Shown: positions 15,285 through 24,436, counted from the stretch's first letter. The stretch is DNA of 64,000 nucleotides from Pseudoclavibacter sp. AY1F1 (GCF_002931075.1 NZ_PSTQ01000003.1:372001-436000), one strand, 5' to 3'. Notes: generated by a model not told the origin, from the sequence alone. Program-made: numbers and translations.

Positions 15285-16265
15285 ATGAGTCCTTCCGGCA
15301 ACAGCCGCGGCACCGTCGCCGCCTTCGTCGCCCTCGCGCTCGTCTGGGGTTCGAGTTTCCTCTTCATCAAGGTCGGGCTCGAAGGTCTGAGTCCCGCGCA
15401 GCTGGTGCTCGGACGCCTCACGCTCGGGGCGCTCGCACTCATCTCGATCATGCTCGTCACTCGGCGTCGGTGGCCCCGAGGCCGGGTCTGGATGCACATG
15501 CTGGTCGTCGCGATCACCCTCGCGGCGCTGCCGTTCTCTCTGTTCGCCTGGGCGGGGCAGTACATGCCGAGCAGTCTGTCGAGCATCTACAACGCGACGA
15601 CGCCCATCATGACGCTGCTGCTCATGCCGCTCATACTGGTCGGCGAGCGGCTCACGCGCACGCAAGTCGTCGGGCTCGTGGTGGGGCTGAGCGGGGTCAT
15701 TGTGCTGGCGGCGCCGTGGCAGCTCGCCGGTGTCGGCCAGTCGCCCCAACTGCTCCCGGCGCAGCTCGCCTGCCTCGGGGCCACGGCCTCGTACGGGTTC
15801 GCGGGACTGTACATGCGCCGGTTCCTCTCGAACTCCGGCTACGACACCATTACGCTGTCGGCGATCCAGATCGGCCTCGCCGCGATAATCGTTTGGCTTC
15901 TCGCTCCGTTCACGGCCCGGGGTGGTCTTGCCGTCGACCCCCCGGTGTTCCTCGCCGTCGCGGGGCTCGGGGTGCTCGGCACTGGGTTCGCGTACATCTG
16001 GTACAACCGCATCATCCGCGACTGGGGGCCGGCGCGTGCGTCGACCGTGACCTACCTTTCGCCCGTGGTCGGGGTGATCCTGGGTGTTGTGGTGCTCGGC
16101 GAGACGGTGCACTGGAACCAGCCACTCGGCGGCCTCATCGTTGTCCTCGGCGTGCTCGCAAGTCAGGGGCGGATGCCAGGGATGCGCGCGCTGAGTCGGC
16201 GGAATCGAGTTGATATCGAGGTGCCAGGGGCCGCTGTTCCGGCGGCTCCGAAGACGCGGGAATAG
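15285..16265 (+). CDS. EamA/DMT family transporter
   Basis: A 326-residue protein with ten predicted helices in two EamA repeats. The first opens AAFVALALVWGSSFLFIKVG and contains PFSLFAWAGQYMPSSLSSIY; the second contains ATASYGFAGLYMRRFLS and ends VTYLSPVVGVILGVVVLGET, the signature end of repeat two. These proteins export amino acids or metabolites. The ATG at 15285 lies at the edge of helix 1. Regulation by the divergent LysR protein is likely. Confidence 0.87.
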   Translation: MSPSGNSRGTVAAFVALALVWGSSFLFIKVGLEGLSPAQLVLGRLTLGALALISIMLVTRRRWPRGRVWMHMLVVAITLAALPFSLFAWAGQYMPSSLSSIYNATTPIMTLLLMPLILVGERLTRTQVVGLVVGLSGVIVLAAPWQLAGVGQSPQLLPAQLACLGATASYGFAGLYMRRFLSNSGYDTITLSAIQIGLAAIIVWLLAPFTARGGLAVDPPVFLAVAGLGVLGTGFAYIWYNRIIRDWGPARASTVTYLSPVVGVILGVVVLGETVHWNQPLGGLIVVLGVLASQGRMPGMRALSRRNRVDIEVPGAAVPAAPKTRE

Positions 16266-16285
16266 ATCGGCACGCGCTACGTTGT

Positions 16286-16297
16286 ATGCATATGCAT
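16286..16297. promoter_or_regulatory. Perfect ATGCAT-ATGCAT palindrome before the LLM gene
   Basis: A 12-bp perfect palindrome in an otherwise GC-rich 80-bp intergenic region, 50 bp upstream of the monooxygenase start. It may be an operator, or contain the -10 region. Confidence 0.4.
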
Positions 16298-16347
16298 GGA
16301 GTTCTCGGACCCACCGGTCCCGTGCATCGACAACGAAAGGGCTGATC

Positions 16348-17514
16348 ATGCAGTTCGGAATCTTCTCCGTCAGCGACATCACACGCAACCCGGTCACCGG
16401 CGAGACGCCCAGCGAGGCCGAGCGCATCGACGCGATCGTCAAGATCGCCCAGAAGACCGAGGAAGTTGGCCTCGACGTCTTCGCGATCGGCGAGCACCAC
16501 AACCCGCCGTTCTTCTCCTCGTCACCCGCCGTGCTCCTTTCTCATATCGCGGCACTCACGAAGACGCTGCGCGTCTCCACGTCGACGACCCTCATCACGA
16601 CCAACGACCCCGTGCGCATCGCCGAGGAGTACGCGATGCTCCAGCACCTCTCCAAGGGCCGCATGGACCTCATGCTCGGCCGCGGCAACACCGCCCCCGT
16701 CTACCCGTGGTTCGGCAAGGACATCCGCTCCGGGCTGCCGCTCGCCCTCGAGAACTACAACCTGCTGCACCGCCTCTGGCGCGAAGACGTCGTCGACTGG
16801 GAAGGTAAGTTCCGCACGCCGCTGCAGGGATTCACGTCGACGCCGCGACCCCTCGACGACGTGGCGCCGTTCGTGTGGCACGGCTCCATTCGCACCCCGG
16901 AGATCGCCGAGCAGGCCGCCTTCTATGGCGACGGCTTCTTTGCGAACAACATCTTCTGGCCGAAGGAGCACTACATGCGCCTCATCGACTTCTACCGCCA
17001 GCGCTACGAGCACTACGGCCACGGCAAGGCGTCGCAGGCGATCGTCGGACTCGGGGGGCAGGCGTTCATCGCGAAGAACTCGCAGGACGCGAAGGACCAG
17101 TTCCGGCCCTACTTCAACGAAGCGCCCGTCTATGGCCACGGCCCGCGCATGGAGGACTTCATGCAGCAGACTCCGCTGTCGGTCGGCAGCCCGCAGGAAG
17201 TCATCGACAAGACGCTCACCTTCCGCGAGCACTTCGGCGACTACCAGCGCCAGCTGTTCCTCATGGACCACGCCGGTCTGCCGCTCGGCATGGTGCTCGA
17301 CCAGCTCGAGCTGCTTGGCTCCGAGGTCGTCCCCGTGCTGCGTCGTGAGCTCGAGGCGCTGCGCCCCACCGAGGTGCCGGACGCCCCCACGCACGAGTCC
17401 CTGGTCCGCGCGAAGTACGGCGACGCCGCCCCGCGTCAACCGCGCCCCAACGAGAACCGCGGCGACAACGTCACCGGCTCCTCGCCTTACCAGGACACCG
17501 AGCTCGTCGCGTAG
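16348..17514 (+). CDS. LLM-class FMN-dependent monooxygenase, CE1758-like
   Basis: A 388-residue luciferase-like TIM-barrel oxidoreductase. Visible family marks are MQFGIFSVSDITRNPVTGET, AIGEHHNPPFFSSSPAVLL, LQHLSKGRMDLMLGRGNTAP and FVWHGSIRTPEIAEQAAFYG. The sequence and its pairing with a dedicated FMN reductase 120 bp downstream match the CE1758/CE1759 pair defined from corynebacteria. The reductase would supply FMNH2 for an oxygen-dependent oxidation of unknown substrate. The C-terminal 50 residues are polar and probably disordered. Confidence 0.88.
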   Translation: MQFGIFSVSDITRNPVTGETPSEAERIDAIVKIAQKTEEVGLDVFAIGEHHNPPFFSSSPAVLLSHIAALTKTLRVSTSTTLITTNDPVRIAEEYAMLQHLSKGRMDLMLGRGNTAPVYPWFGKDIRSGLPLALENYNLLHRLWREDVVDWEGKFRTPLQGFTSTPRPLDDVAPFVWHGSIRTPEIAEQAAFYGDGFFANNIFWPKEHYMRLIDFYRQRYEHYGHGKASQAIVGLGGQAFIAKNSQDAKDQFRPYFNEAPVYGHGPRMEDFMQQTPLSVGSPQEVIDKTLTFREHFGDYQRQLFLMDHAGLPLGMVLDQLELLGSEVVPVLRRELEALRPTEVPDAPTHESLVRAKYGDAAPRQPRPNENRGDNVTGSSPYQDTELVA

Positions 17515-17536
17515 CTCCCGAAGCTCGCTCCCGAAA

Positions 17537-17579
17537 CGGATGCGCGGGGTCGGCTCCGTCCGCCGGCCCCGCGCATCCG
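17537..17579 (+). terminator. 13-bp hairpin between monooxygenase and FMN reductase
   Basis: CGGATGCGCGGGG at 17537-17549 pairs exactly with 17567-17579; a pyrimidine-rich run (CTCCTTTTCTTTCC) follows. It could terminate or attenuate between the two genes and lower reductase expression relative to the monooxygenase. Confidence 0.5.
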
Positions 17580-17634
17580 CCCGCTCCTTTTCTTTCCTCT
17601 GCCTCACGGCTCGAACTCGTTCAGAAGGACTCTC

Positions 17635-18309
17635 ATGACCAACGCACAAGGCGCCTACCGAGTTGTTGTCATCAACGCGGGTATCAGCGATCCGTCGTCG
17701 ACGAAGCTCCTCGCCGACCGCATCGAACGCGGCGTCGTGAAGCTCGCGTCGACGCGCGGCCGCGATGTTGTATCGACGCACATCGATCTGCGGATGCTCC
17801 TCCCGGAATTGCCCGCCGCCCTCGGCTCGCAGAGCTTCGGACCGCACTTCGAGCGCGCGATTGCCGCGCTCCGCGACGCAGACGGCATCATCGCGGCCGC
17901 CCCCGTCTACAAGGCCGGGCCGAGCGGTCTCTTCACGTCGTTCTTCCAGACCCTCGACAACGACCTCCTCATCGCGAAGCCCGTTGTGCTCGCCGCAACC
18001 GCAGGCACCGCGCGCCACGCGCTGGTCGTCGACGAGCAGATGCGGTCTATGTTCGCGTACCTGCGCAGCATGACCGTGCCCACTTCGCTGTTCGCGTCGA
18101 CCGAAGACTGGCAGGACACGGGCCTCGGCTCCCGCATCGAACGCGCATCCGTCGAACTGCTTGCACTCATGGAAGCTGGCGTCGAACAGACGATCCGCGG
18201 CGACAACTGGGGCGGCTATCGGCACGAGCTCGGCAGCGCGGGCGGGACCGAGCTCGGCATCGAGCTCAACTCCGACCTCATGCGCATGGCGGCCGGCGGC
18301 GCGAGCTAG
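17635..18309 (+). CDS. FMN reductase partner of LLM monooxygenase, CE1759-like
   Basis: A 224-residue flavodoxin-fold NAD(P)H:FMN reductase. VVVINAGISDPSSTKLLADR is the phosphate-binding loop and ADGIIAAAPVYKAGPSGLFT, then FFQTLDNDLLIAKPVVLAAT, is the flavin-contact segment typical of NADPH-dependent FMN reductases. The C-terminus is extended and polar. ATG at 17635 follows AGAAGGA. It stands directly behind the CE1758-like monooxygenase; together they form a two-component system. Confidence 0.87.
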   Translation: MTNAQGAYRVVVINAGISDPSSTKLLADRIERGVVKLASTRGRDVVSTHIDLRMLLPELPAALGSQSFGPHFERAIAALRDADGIIAAAPVYKAGPSGLFTSFFQTLDNDLLIAKPVVLAATAGTARHALVVDEQMRSMFAYLRSMTVPTSLFASTEDWQDTGLGSRIERASVELLALMEAGVEQTIRGDNWGGYRHELGSAGGTELGIELNSDLMRMAAGGAS

Positions 18310-18487
18310 CCTCACCCGGCTCTCGGGATGGCGGAGTCACTTCGTTGGGGGAAGTTACCCCCACGAGGAAACTTTGCCATCCCGAGTCGGTGGAAGCACG
18401 GCGGAGGGATGTTGGAGGCGCGGCGGATGTAGCGCCGACGGGCCGGCGCGGAGGGTCTGGTCAGGTGCGCTCGCGAGACTGCTCGTC

Positions 18488-19054
18488 ATGACTTCTCAGA
18501 GCAAGGCCTTCAGCAAGCGCGCGATCCTCTCGACCAGCCAAGGGGTGCTGACTGCCGTCTACTACTCGACCCCCGACTTCATTCCTTCGAAGGTGGCTCG
18601 CGGTGTCGTGAAGACGGCGATCACGCTGGGCATTACGGGGCTGGCAGTCCTGGAGTACCGCGACGAGAAGCAGGGCGCGCTCGAGGACTCGGATCTCCTC
18701 GTGCAGCCAGCGGCGCAGGCTCCCGGTGAGCTCATCGGCGGGCCGAGCGATCGGAACGACGAGCCGCACCCGGCCGAGGGGCTGCGTGACGAAGGCGGCG
18801 CTGCCTCGAAGGAAAAGGGCTTCTCTGACTTCTGGCTCTCGCTCACACCTGCACGGCGTGCGGGCTTGAGCGGTCTCGGCATCGCGGGTGCGATCGCGAC
18901 GGCGGCCGGAATCGCGGCCGCCGAGCGAGGGATCTATCGGTTCGGCGAGCGTCGCGCTGAACGTGGCGTCGTTGCTGCGCACACGAAGACGGGGCTTGCC
19001 ATCGGAGGCCTCACGACGCTGCTCGCGCTCGTCCCGCCGCCCAAGAACAAGTAA
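18488..19054 (+). CDS. Hypothetical membrane-associated protein
   Basis: A 188-residue protein I do not recognise. It starts with a basic amphipathic part (SQSKAFSKRAILSTSQGVL) and a moderately hydrophobic stretch near residues 40-55, has an acidic polar middle (about 65-110), and ends with two short hydrophobic segments (LSGLGIAGAIATAAGIAAAE and TGLAIGGLTTLLALVP). It probably sits at the membrane. The pattern (helix, disordered linker, two helices, short KNK tail) is seen in small actinobacterial proteins without function. A weak hairpin (TGGGGG/CCCCCA) lies in the 178-bp gap upstream. Confidence 0.6.
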   Translation: MTSQSKAFSKRAILSTSQGVLTAVYYSTPDFIPSKVARGVVKTAITLGITGLAVLEYRDEKQGALEDSDLLVQPAAQAPGELIGGPSDRNDEPHPAEGLRDEGGAASKEKGFSDFWLSLTPARRAGLSGLGIAGAIATAAGIAAAERGIYRFGERRAERGVVAAHTKTGLAIGGLTTLLALVPPPKNK

Positions 19055-19108
19055 CACGGGTCCCGCGGTCGAGGAGCGCGGCCGTCGCGCGTTTCCGGAC
19101 GGCTTCCA

Positions 19109-19142
19109 CGCACGCAGATGGTTTGCAACCCATCCGCGTGCG
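19109..19142. terminator. Convergent-gene hairpin
   Basis: Two 13-nt arms (19109-19121 and 19130-19142; 12 of 13 pairs) with an 8-nt loop stand between the converging genes ending at 19054 and 19238. No U-tract on either strand. Confidence 0.55.
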
Positions 19143-19237
19143 CGAAAGTCATCCCGAATCCGCGTCGAGCGGCGTGGTCAGCGCGTCGTGTCCGGCCCGA
19201 GGCGACGAACCGGCTGCCCGTCCGCCGGGCTAAAGAT

Positions 19238-20557
19238 CTAGAAGCCGGCGAGCACCTCGTCGATGATCGCGATGCCGCGGCGCGCGTCCGCGTCGGTAAT
19301 CACGGCCGGCGGGACGACGTGGATGCGGTTGTCGGCGATGAAGGGCAGGAGCCCGCGGGCGATGAGCTGCGATTTGATGGTCGCCATGTCGGCGGCGGCG
19401 AGCGGCGCGCGCGTCGTGGGATCGCTCACGAGCTCGACCGCCCAGAAGACGCCCTTGCCTCGAACCTCTCCGACAACCTCGTGGCGGGACGCGAGCTTGT
19501 GCAGCGCGGGCCCGATGACCTCACGCCCGAGGCGGGCCGCGTTCTCGACGATGCCTTCCTCTTCCATGGTCTCGAGCGTCGCGACGATGGAGGCTGCGGC
19601 AAGTGGGTGCCCCGAGTACGTGAGGCCGCCGGGGAAAACCTCGTCATCGAAGTGCGCGGCGATCTCCTCGGAGATGACAACCCCGCCGACGGGCACGTAC
19701 CCGGAGTTGACGCCCTTCGCAAAAGTGATGAGGTCTGGGCGCACGTCGTAGGCGTCGAACGCGAACCACTCGCCCGTTCGACCGAAGCCGGCCATGACCT
19801 CGTCGAGGATCAGCCGCACCCCATAGCGATCGCAGATCTCGCGCACGCCCGCGAGGTACCCGGGTGGCGGCAGGAGGACGCCGGCGGTGCCCGGGATGCT
19901 CTCGATCAGGATCGCGGCGACCGAGGCCGGGCCTTCCGCCTGGATGACGCGCTCGAGGTGGTGCAGCGCGCGTTCGCTCTCCTGCTCGGGCGTCCCAGCC
20001 CAGAACTCCGAGCGGTACAGGTACGGCCCGAAGGCGTGCACGTGGCCGCGGGCGAATTCGTTGGGGATGCGGCGCCAGTCGCCGGTCGCGACGATCGCGG
20101 AGCCCGTGTTGCCGTGGTAGCTGCGGTAGAGGGAGACGACCTTGTCGCGCCCCGTCGTAAGCCGGGCCAGGCGGATCGCGTTCTCGATCGCATCCGCGCC
20201 GCCGTTCGTGAAGAACACCTTCGAGAAGCCTTCCGGGGCGTGCGACAGGATGAGCTCGGCGGCCCTGGCCCTCGTCTCGTTGGCGTGGGCCGGGGCGATC
20301 GTCACGAGCTGCGCCGCCTGCTCCTGGATGGCCGCGATGACCTTCGGGTGCTGGTAGCCGATGGTGACGTTCACGAGCTGGCTTGAGAAATCAAGGTACT
20401 CGTTGCCATCGAAGTCCCACAGCTTGGCGCCTTCGCCGCGCGCGATGGGCAGCGGCGAGATCTTCCCCTGGGCTGACCAGGAGTGGAACACCGAGGCGAG
20501 GTCTCGCTCGCGGACGTCGGCGTTGCTGAGGGAGGTGCTGAGGGCTGGAGCGGTCAT
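19238..20557 (-). CDS. Class III aminotransferase (omega-amino acid:pyruvate type)
   Basis: A 439-residue PLP enzyme. GAKLWDFDGNEYLDFSSQLV, FTNGGADAIENAIRLAR and SYHGNTGSAIVATGDWR are the cofactor and phosphate regions, LILDEVMAGFGRTGEW the Asp that holds the pyridine nitrogen, and LITFAKGVNSGYVPVGGVV contains the PLP lysine. It resembles beta-alanine/taurine/GABA:pyruvate transaminases. It is divergent from a PucR regulator and near two semialdehyde dehydrogenases, fitting a route from an omega-amino acid to its semialdehyde and then to an acyl-CoA or acid. Confidence 0.87.
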   Translation of the reverse strand: MTAPALSTSLSNADVRERDLASVFHSWSAQGKISPLPIARGEGAKLWDFDGNEYLDFSSQLVNVTIGYQHPKVIAAIQEQAAQLVTIAPAHANETRARAAELILSHAPEGFSKVFFTNGGADAIENAIRLARLTTGRDKVVSLYRSYHGNTGSAIVATGDWRRIPNEFARGHVHAFGPYLYRSEFWAGTPEQESERALHHLERVIQAEGPASVAAILIESIPGTAGVLLPPPGYLAGVREICDRYGVRLILDEVMAGFGRTGEWFAFDAYDVRPDLITFAKGVNSGYVPVGGVVISEEIAAHFDDEVFPGGLTYSGHPLAAASIVATLETMEEEGIVENAARLGREVIGPALHKLASRHEVVGEVRGKGVFWAVELVSDPTTRAPLAAADMATIKSQLIARGLLPFIADNRIHVVPPAVITDADARRGIAIIDEVLAGF

Positions 20558-20665
20558 GCATCCACTTTGAAGCCACAGATGTACCGAGTTGCTGGGCAAA
20601 TCGGTGAGAATGGGTGCCATGACTCGACAAAAGCGCCACTGCTGTCTCGCGGACGGGGGGCTGTC

Positions 20666-22276
20666 ATGAGCGTCACGCTGCGCGAGCTCGTGGAGGAGAC
20701 CGAGTTCAAGTTGCGGGTACTGCACGCCGCCGACGGGGATGCGCTGGACCGCACGCTCGTTTGGGCGCACAGCTCGGACCTGGTCGACCCGACCCCGTGG
20801 CTGGAGGCCGGCCAGTTGCTGCTGACCGACGGCATGCAGTTCGCGGTGCCAGAGGCTCCGTCGAGGGGAGGCGCGGCGGGCCTCGTGGAGGCGGAGTCTC
20901 GCTCTCCAGTCTCCGCGACCGCGACGGTTCGCTTCCAGGCGCTCGCCAGCGAGGGAGTCTTCGACGCCTACGTGGCACGCCTGCGTGCGGCTGACGTCGC
21001 GGTGCTCGGCTTCGCGACCGAGGTCATCCACGCGGAGGTGCCCGCCGACCTCGTCACCGCCTGTCAGCGCCACGGCCTGACGCTCGTCGAGGTCGCCGAG
21101 CGCACCCCGTTCATCGGCATCATCCGCTACCTCGCCGACCAGCGCGCCCTCGAGCAGCGGGCGCGGCTCGAATGGTCGCTGCAGGCGCAGCGCAAGCTCG
21201 CCAGGGCGGCGCTCAGGCCGGGAGGGCTTGGTGCGATCCTCGTCGAGCTCGAGCGGCAGCTGGAGAGCTGGGTTGCGCTGTACGACTCGACCGGGCTTCG
21301 TGTGGAGGCGCAGACGCGCATCCAGGTGCCGGAAACCGAAGCTCCCGAGGTCGAACGAATGGTGCAGAGCCTGCTCGCGCGCGGCGGACGCTCTGGGGCC
21401 CGCCTGCACGGCGACGGTGGCGACGTGACCCTGCAGACGGTGGGCCAACACGGTCAGCTGCGCGGGGTGCTCGCGGTCGGGGGCCGAGCGCCTCTCGACC
21501 TCGCGGGCAACGACCTCGTTGCGAGCGCCATCGGCCACGCGTCGATTGCGCTTGAGCAGAATCGGGAATTGGATGCGGCGCGCGGGCACCTGCGGGTTGG
21601 CCTGCTCGAACTGTTGCTCGCTGGTGAGATGGACGTGGCGACGCGCACCGCGGAGACGGTGTGGGGCAAGCTTCCGGTCACCCCGATCAGGGTCATGCAG
21701 GCGCGAGGCGGGGAGCCGGGGCAGGCGCTCCTCGACCGGCTCGAACGGCTGGCAGGTGCGGGCAGCGAGCCCCTGTTCTTCGCGGCGCGCGAGCAGGAAC
21801 TCATCGCGATCGTCCCCGCGGCAGGCGGTGCGACGCTGCTCGAGGCGCTGACCGAAGCCGGGTTCTCGGCGGGGGCCTCCGCGCCAGGCGACTGGCCTGA
21901 GCTTGCCCGCCTCCTCTCGGAGGCGCGCAAGGCGGCGGAGCGCAGCACGCCAAATCGGCCGTCGGTGCGTTTCGAGGAGCTCGCCACGACCGGGATGCTC
22001 GGTGCGCTCGAGGCTGCGGATGGTCGGGTCACGGCCCGCCGGGTCCTGCAGCCGCTGCTCGAGCACGGTGAACAGGGTCGGCTCTTGCTGGAGACGCTCG
22101 CCGCCTGGACGGAGGGGAACTGCGCGTGGGACCCGGTCGCGAAGTCGCTCGGCATCCACCGGCACACGCTGCGCAGCCGCGTCACGACTGCGGAGCAGCT
22201 CTTGGGCATCGACCTGCAGACCTTCGCCGGCCGCGCCGAGGTGTGGTCCGCGATGCGGCTCCTCGACGAGGCGTGA
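20666..22276 (+). CDS. PucR family transcriptional regulator
   Basis: A 536-residue PucR-type regulator. Residues about 1-130 form the PucR N-terminal sensor (VTLRELVEETEFKLRVLHAA, then HSSDLVDPTPWLEAGQLLLTDGM in two pieces). The C-terminus is the PucR helix-turn-helix: LLETLAAWTEGNCAWDPVAK, SLGIHRHTLRSRVTTAEQLL. Family members sense purines, allantoin, GABA or proline and activate neighbouring catabolic genes. The divergent aminotransferase and the semialdehyde dehydrogenases are its likely targets. ATG at 20666 is 108 bp from the aminotransferase start. Confidence 0.88.
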   Translation: MSVTLRELVEETEFKLRVLHAADGDALDRTLVWAHSSDLVDPTPWLEAGQLLLTDGMQFAVPEAPSRGGAAGLVEAESRSPVSATATVRFQALASEGVFDAYVARLRAADVAVLGFATEVIHAEVPADLVTACQRHGLTLVEVAERTPFIGIIRYLADQRALEQRARLEWSLQAQRKLARAALRPGGLGAILVELERQLESWVALYDSTGLRVEAQTRIQVPETEAPEVERMVQSLLARGGRSGARLHGDGGDVTLQTVGQHGQLRGVLAVGGRAPLDLAGNDLVASAIGHASIALEQNRELDAARGHLRVGLLELLLAGEMDVATRTAETVWGKLPVTPIRVMQARGGEPGQALLDRLERLAGAGSEPLFFAAREQELIAIVPAAGGATLLEALTEAGFSAGASAPGDWPELARLLSEARKAAERSTPNRPSVRFEELATTGMLGALEAADGRVTARRVLQPLLEHGEQGRLLLETLAAWTEGNCAWDPVAKSLGIHRHTLRSRVTTAEQLLGIDLQTFAGRAEVWSAMRLLDEA

Positions 22277-22305
22277 GGCGCTTCGTGGTGCCAGCGAGCC
22301 AGCGG

Positions 22306-22791
22306 CTACCGCTCGTCGCGGAGCCTCGCCGCGAGCCGCCGCATGCTGAGGGCGCGCTTTTGCCAGAAGGCCCACATCCCGAACCACACGAACGGGGTCA
22401 GAATGCCGGCGCCCACCTTCAGCTGGTCCCGGTAGAGGGTCCGCGCGCCTGGCAGGGGCGACACCACCATCCGGTGCTCGAACGTGGTCATGACGGCGAG
22501 TAGGCCAGATTCGGGGTACCCGCGGTCGCGGAGCTCGTGCATCCCGTTGCCCAGGTCGCGGTACTGACCGTCGATGACCTGCGTGCCCAGCGGCACCTTC
22601 CCGAGCAGGCTGATCTCGACTCGGTGAGGGCGCTCGGGCGACCAGCGCTCGGGGAAGCCGCCCGGCTCGAGCGAGCGCACCTCCGCGAGGGGAGCGGCCA
22701 CGGCGCGGAACGCGTCGGGGCGCTGCAATGCGTCGGCGAGCAGTTCGGTGGGGCAGTCGAGCTCGAGCTTCAGGAGGATGCGCACGGGCAC
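22306..22791 (-). CDS. SRPBCC-like hypothetical protein
   Basis: A 161-residue protein with the plan of a START/SRPBCC helix-grip fold: strand-loop N-terminus (VRILLKLELDCPTELLADAL), helix with DAFRAVAAPLAEVR, strands such as HRVEISLLGKVPLGTQVID, and a long C-terminal helix (FVWFGMWAFWQKRALSMRRL) with a strongly hydrophobic aromatic centre. No enzyme motif. It starts with GTG at 22791. Assignment rests on fold-level pattern only. Confidence 0.6.
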   Translation of the reverse strand: MPVRILLKLELDCPTELLADALQRPDAFRAVAAPLAEVRSLEPGGFPERWSPERPHRVEISLLGKVPLGTQVIDGQYRDLGNGMHELRDRGYPESGLLAVMTTFEHRMVVSPLPGARTLYRDQLKVGAGILTPFVWFGMWAFWQKRALSMRRLAARLRDER

Positions 22792-22840
22792 ATCCTCGCC
22801 TGCTCGCCTCGGAAGTCACCTGCGCGAGCAGCCGGACACA

Positions 22841-22890
22841 GTTGTGGCGTTGTGCGGTTGGTTCGCGCGCCAACCGCACAACGCCACAAC
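22841..22890. terminator. Perfect 21-bp hairpin
   Basis: Arms 22841-22861 and 22870-22890 are exact complements with the loop TTCGCGCG. It lies 26 bp after the stop of the dehydrogenase at 22916 (minus strand), the longest perfect stem in the window. No U-tract. Confidence 0.65.
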
Positions 22891-22915
22891 CCTGGGGCGA
22901 AATGCTCCTAGCTGG

Positions 22916-24436
22916 CTAGTCGTTTTCGGGGAAGCCGAGGTTGATGCCGCCGTGCTTGGCGGGGTCGAGCCAGCGGCTGGTGACGGCTTTCTCGCGGGTG
23001 TAGAAGTGGAAGCCCTGCAGGCCGTAGGCCTTGGAGTCGCCGAAGGCGGAGTCTTTCCAGCCGCCGAAGGAGTAGTAGGCGACGGGGACGGGGATGGGCA
23101 CGTTGATGCCGATCATGCCGACCTGGATCTCGTTCTGGAAGCGGCGGGCAGCGCCGCCGTCGTTGGTGAAGATCGCGGTGCCGTTGCCGAACTGGCCGGT
23201 GTTGATGAGCTCGACACCTTCCTCGAAGCTCTTGACGCGGACGATGCCGAGGACGGGGCCGAAGATCTCTTCGGTGTAGGCGCGGCTCGTGGTGGGGAGG
23301 TTGTCGATGAGGGTGGGTCCGAGCCAGAACCCGCCGTCGGCGCCTTCCGCGCTGATGTCGCGGCCGTCGACGAGCACGTCGGCGCCGTCGTCTTTCGCGA
23401 TCTGGATGTAGGAGGCGATCTTGTCGCGGTGCATTTCCGACACGATGGGGCCCATGTCGGGTTCCTTGTGGGTGTCGGTGGGGGTGCCGTCGCCGATGCG
23501 GAGCTTCGCGATGCGCTCGGTGACCTTCTCGATGAGCTGGTCGGCGACGGGCTCGATCGCGAGGACAACGCTGATGGCCATGCACCGCTCGCCCGCGGAT
23601 CCGTAGCCGGCGTTGATGGCCTGGTCGGCGACGAGGTCGAGGTCCGCGTCGGGGAGGACCAGCATGTGGTTCTTCGCGCCGCCGAGCGCCTGGACTCGTT
23701 TGCCGTTCTTGGATGCGGTCTCGTAGATGTATTGCGCGATGGGGGTGGAGCCGACGAACGAGATCGCGGCGACGTCGTTGTGGTTCAGGAGGCCGTCGAC
23801 GGCTTGCTTGTCGCCGTGGAGGACGTTGAAGACGCCGTCGGGGAGGCCGGCTTCTTTCCAGAGTTCCGCGAGCCAGAGGGCGGCGGAGGGGTCTTTCTCG
23901 CTGGGCTTGAGGACAACGGTGTTGCCGACGGCGATCGCGATGGGGAAGAACCACATGGGGACCATGGCGGGGAAGTTGAACGGCGAGATGATGCCGACGA
24001 CGCCGAGGGCCTGCTTGATGGAGAACACGTCCACACCGGTGGAGGCGTTCTCGGTGAAGTCGCCCTTCATGATGTGGGGGAACCCGGTGGCGAGTTCCAC
24101 GACCTCGAGGCCGCGCTGGATCTCGCCAGCGGCGTCGGAGACGACCTTGCCGTGCTCGGAGGTGATGATCTTCGCGAGCTCGAACTTCCGCTCGTTCAGC
24201 AGCTCACGGAAACGGAACAGCACTCCTTGGCGCTTCGCGACGGATGCGTTCAACCAGCCCGGGAAGGCCGCTTTCGCCGCGGCGACGGCCGCGTCGATCT
24301 CTTGCTGTTCCGCCAGTGCGACGTGCGCGGTGGCCACGCCGAGCGCTGGGTTGAAGACGGGGGCCGTGCGGGCGGGGGTCGCTGTCGCGAGGGCGCCGTC
24401 GATCCAGTGCTGGATCGTGGGAAGGGCAGAGTCCAC
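22916..24436 (-). CDS. mmsA: CoA-acylating methylmalonate-semialdehyde dehydrogenase
   Basis: A 506-residue aldehyde dehydrogenase of the MmsA branch. IISPFNFPAMVPMWFFPIAI (Asn/Phe of the active site), SFVGSTPIAQYIYETASKNG, KRVQALGGAKNHMLVLPDAD and YGSAGERCMAISVVLA, whose Cys is the catalytic thiol, are all family marks, and the end is GWKDSAFGDSKAYGLQGFHF. It turns methylmalonate or malonate semialdehyde into propionyl- or acetyl-CoA. The start is GTG at 24436 behind AAGGAG. With the aminotransferase at 19238 it could complete beta-alanine degradation; valine or inositol degradation are alternatives. Confidence 0.92.
   Translation of the reverse strand: MDSALPTIQHWIDGALATATPARTAPVFNPALGVATAHVALAEQQEIDAAVAAAKAAFPGWLNASVAKRQGVLFRFRELLNERKFELAKIITSEHGKVVSDAAGEIQRGLEVVELATGFPHIMKGDFTENASTGVDVFSIKQALGVVGIISPFNFPAMVPMWFFPIAIAVGNTVVLKPSEKDPSAALWLAELWKEAGLPDGVFNVLHGDKQAVDGLLNHNDVAAISFVGSTPIAQYIYETASKNGKRVQALGGAKNHMLVLPDADLDLVADQAINAGYGSAGERCMAISVVLAIEPVADQLIEKVTERIAKLRIGDGTPTDTHKEPDMGPIVSEMHRDKIASYIQIAKDDGADVLVDGRDISAEGADGGFWLGPTLIDNLPTTSRAYTEEIFGPVLGIVRVKSFEEGVELINTGQFGNGTAIFTNDGGAARRFQNEIQVGMIGINVPIPVPVAYYSFGGWKDSAFGDSKAYGLQGFHFYTREKAVTSRWLDPAKHGGINLGFPEND

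Noticed and set aside
13970-16213. Plus-strand frame of 747 codons across gluconokinase and the LysR gene
   Set aside because: It overlaps three clear genes in other frames and shows Arg-rich shadow composition.
19238-22879. Minus-strand frame open for 1,213 codons
   Set aside because: Only the first part (to 20557) is the aminotransferase. The rest runs antisense to the PucR gene and has arginine/proline-rich shadow composition.
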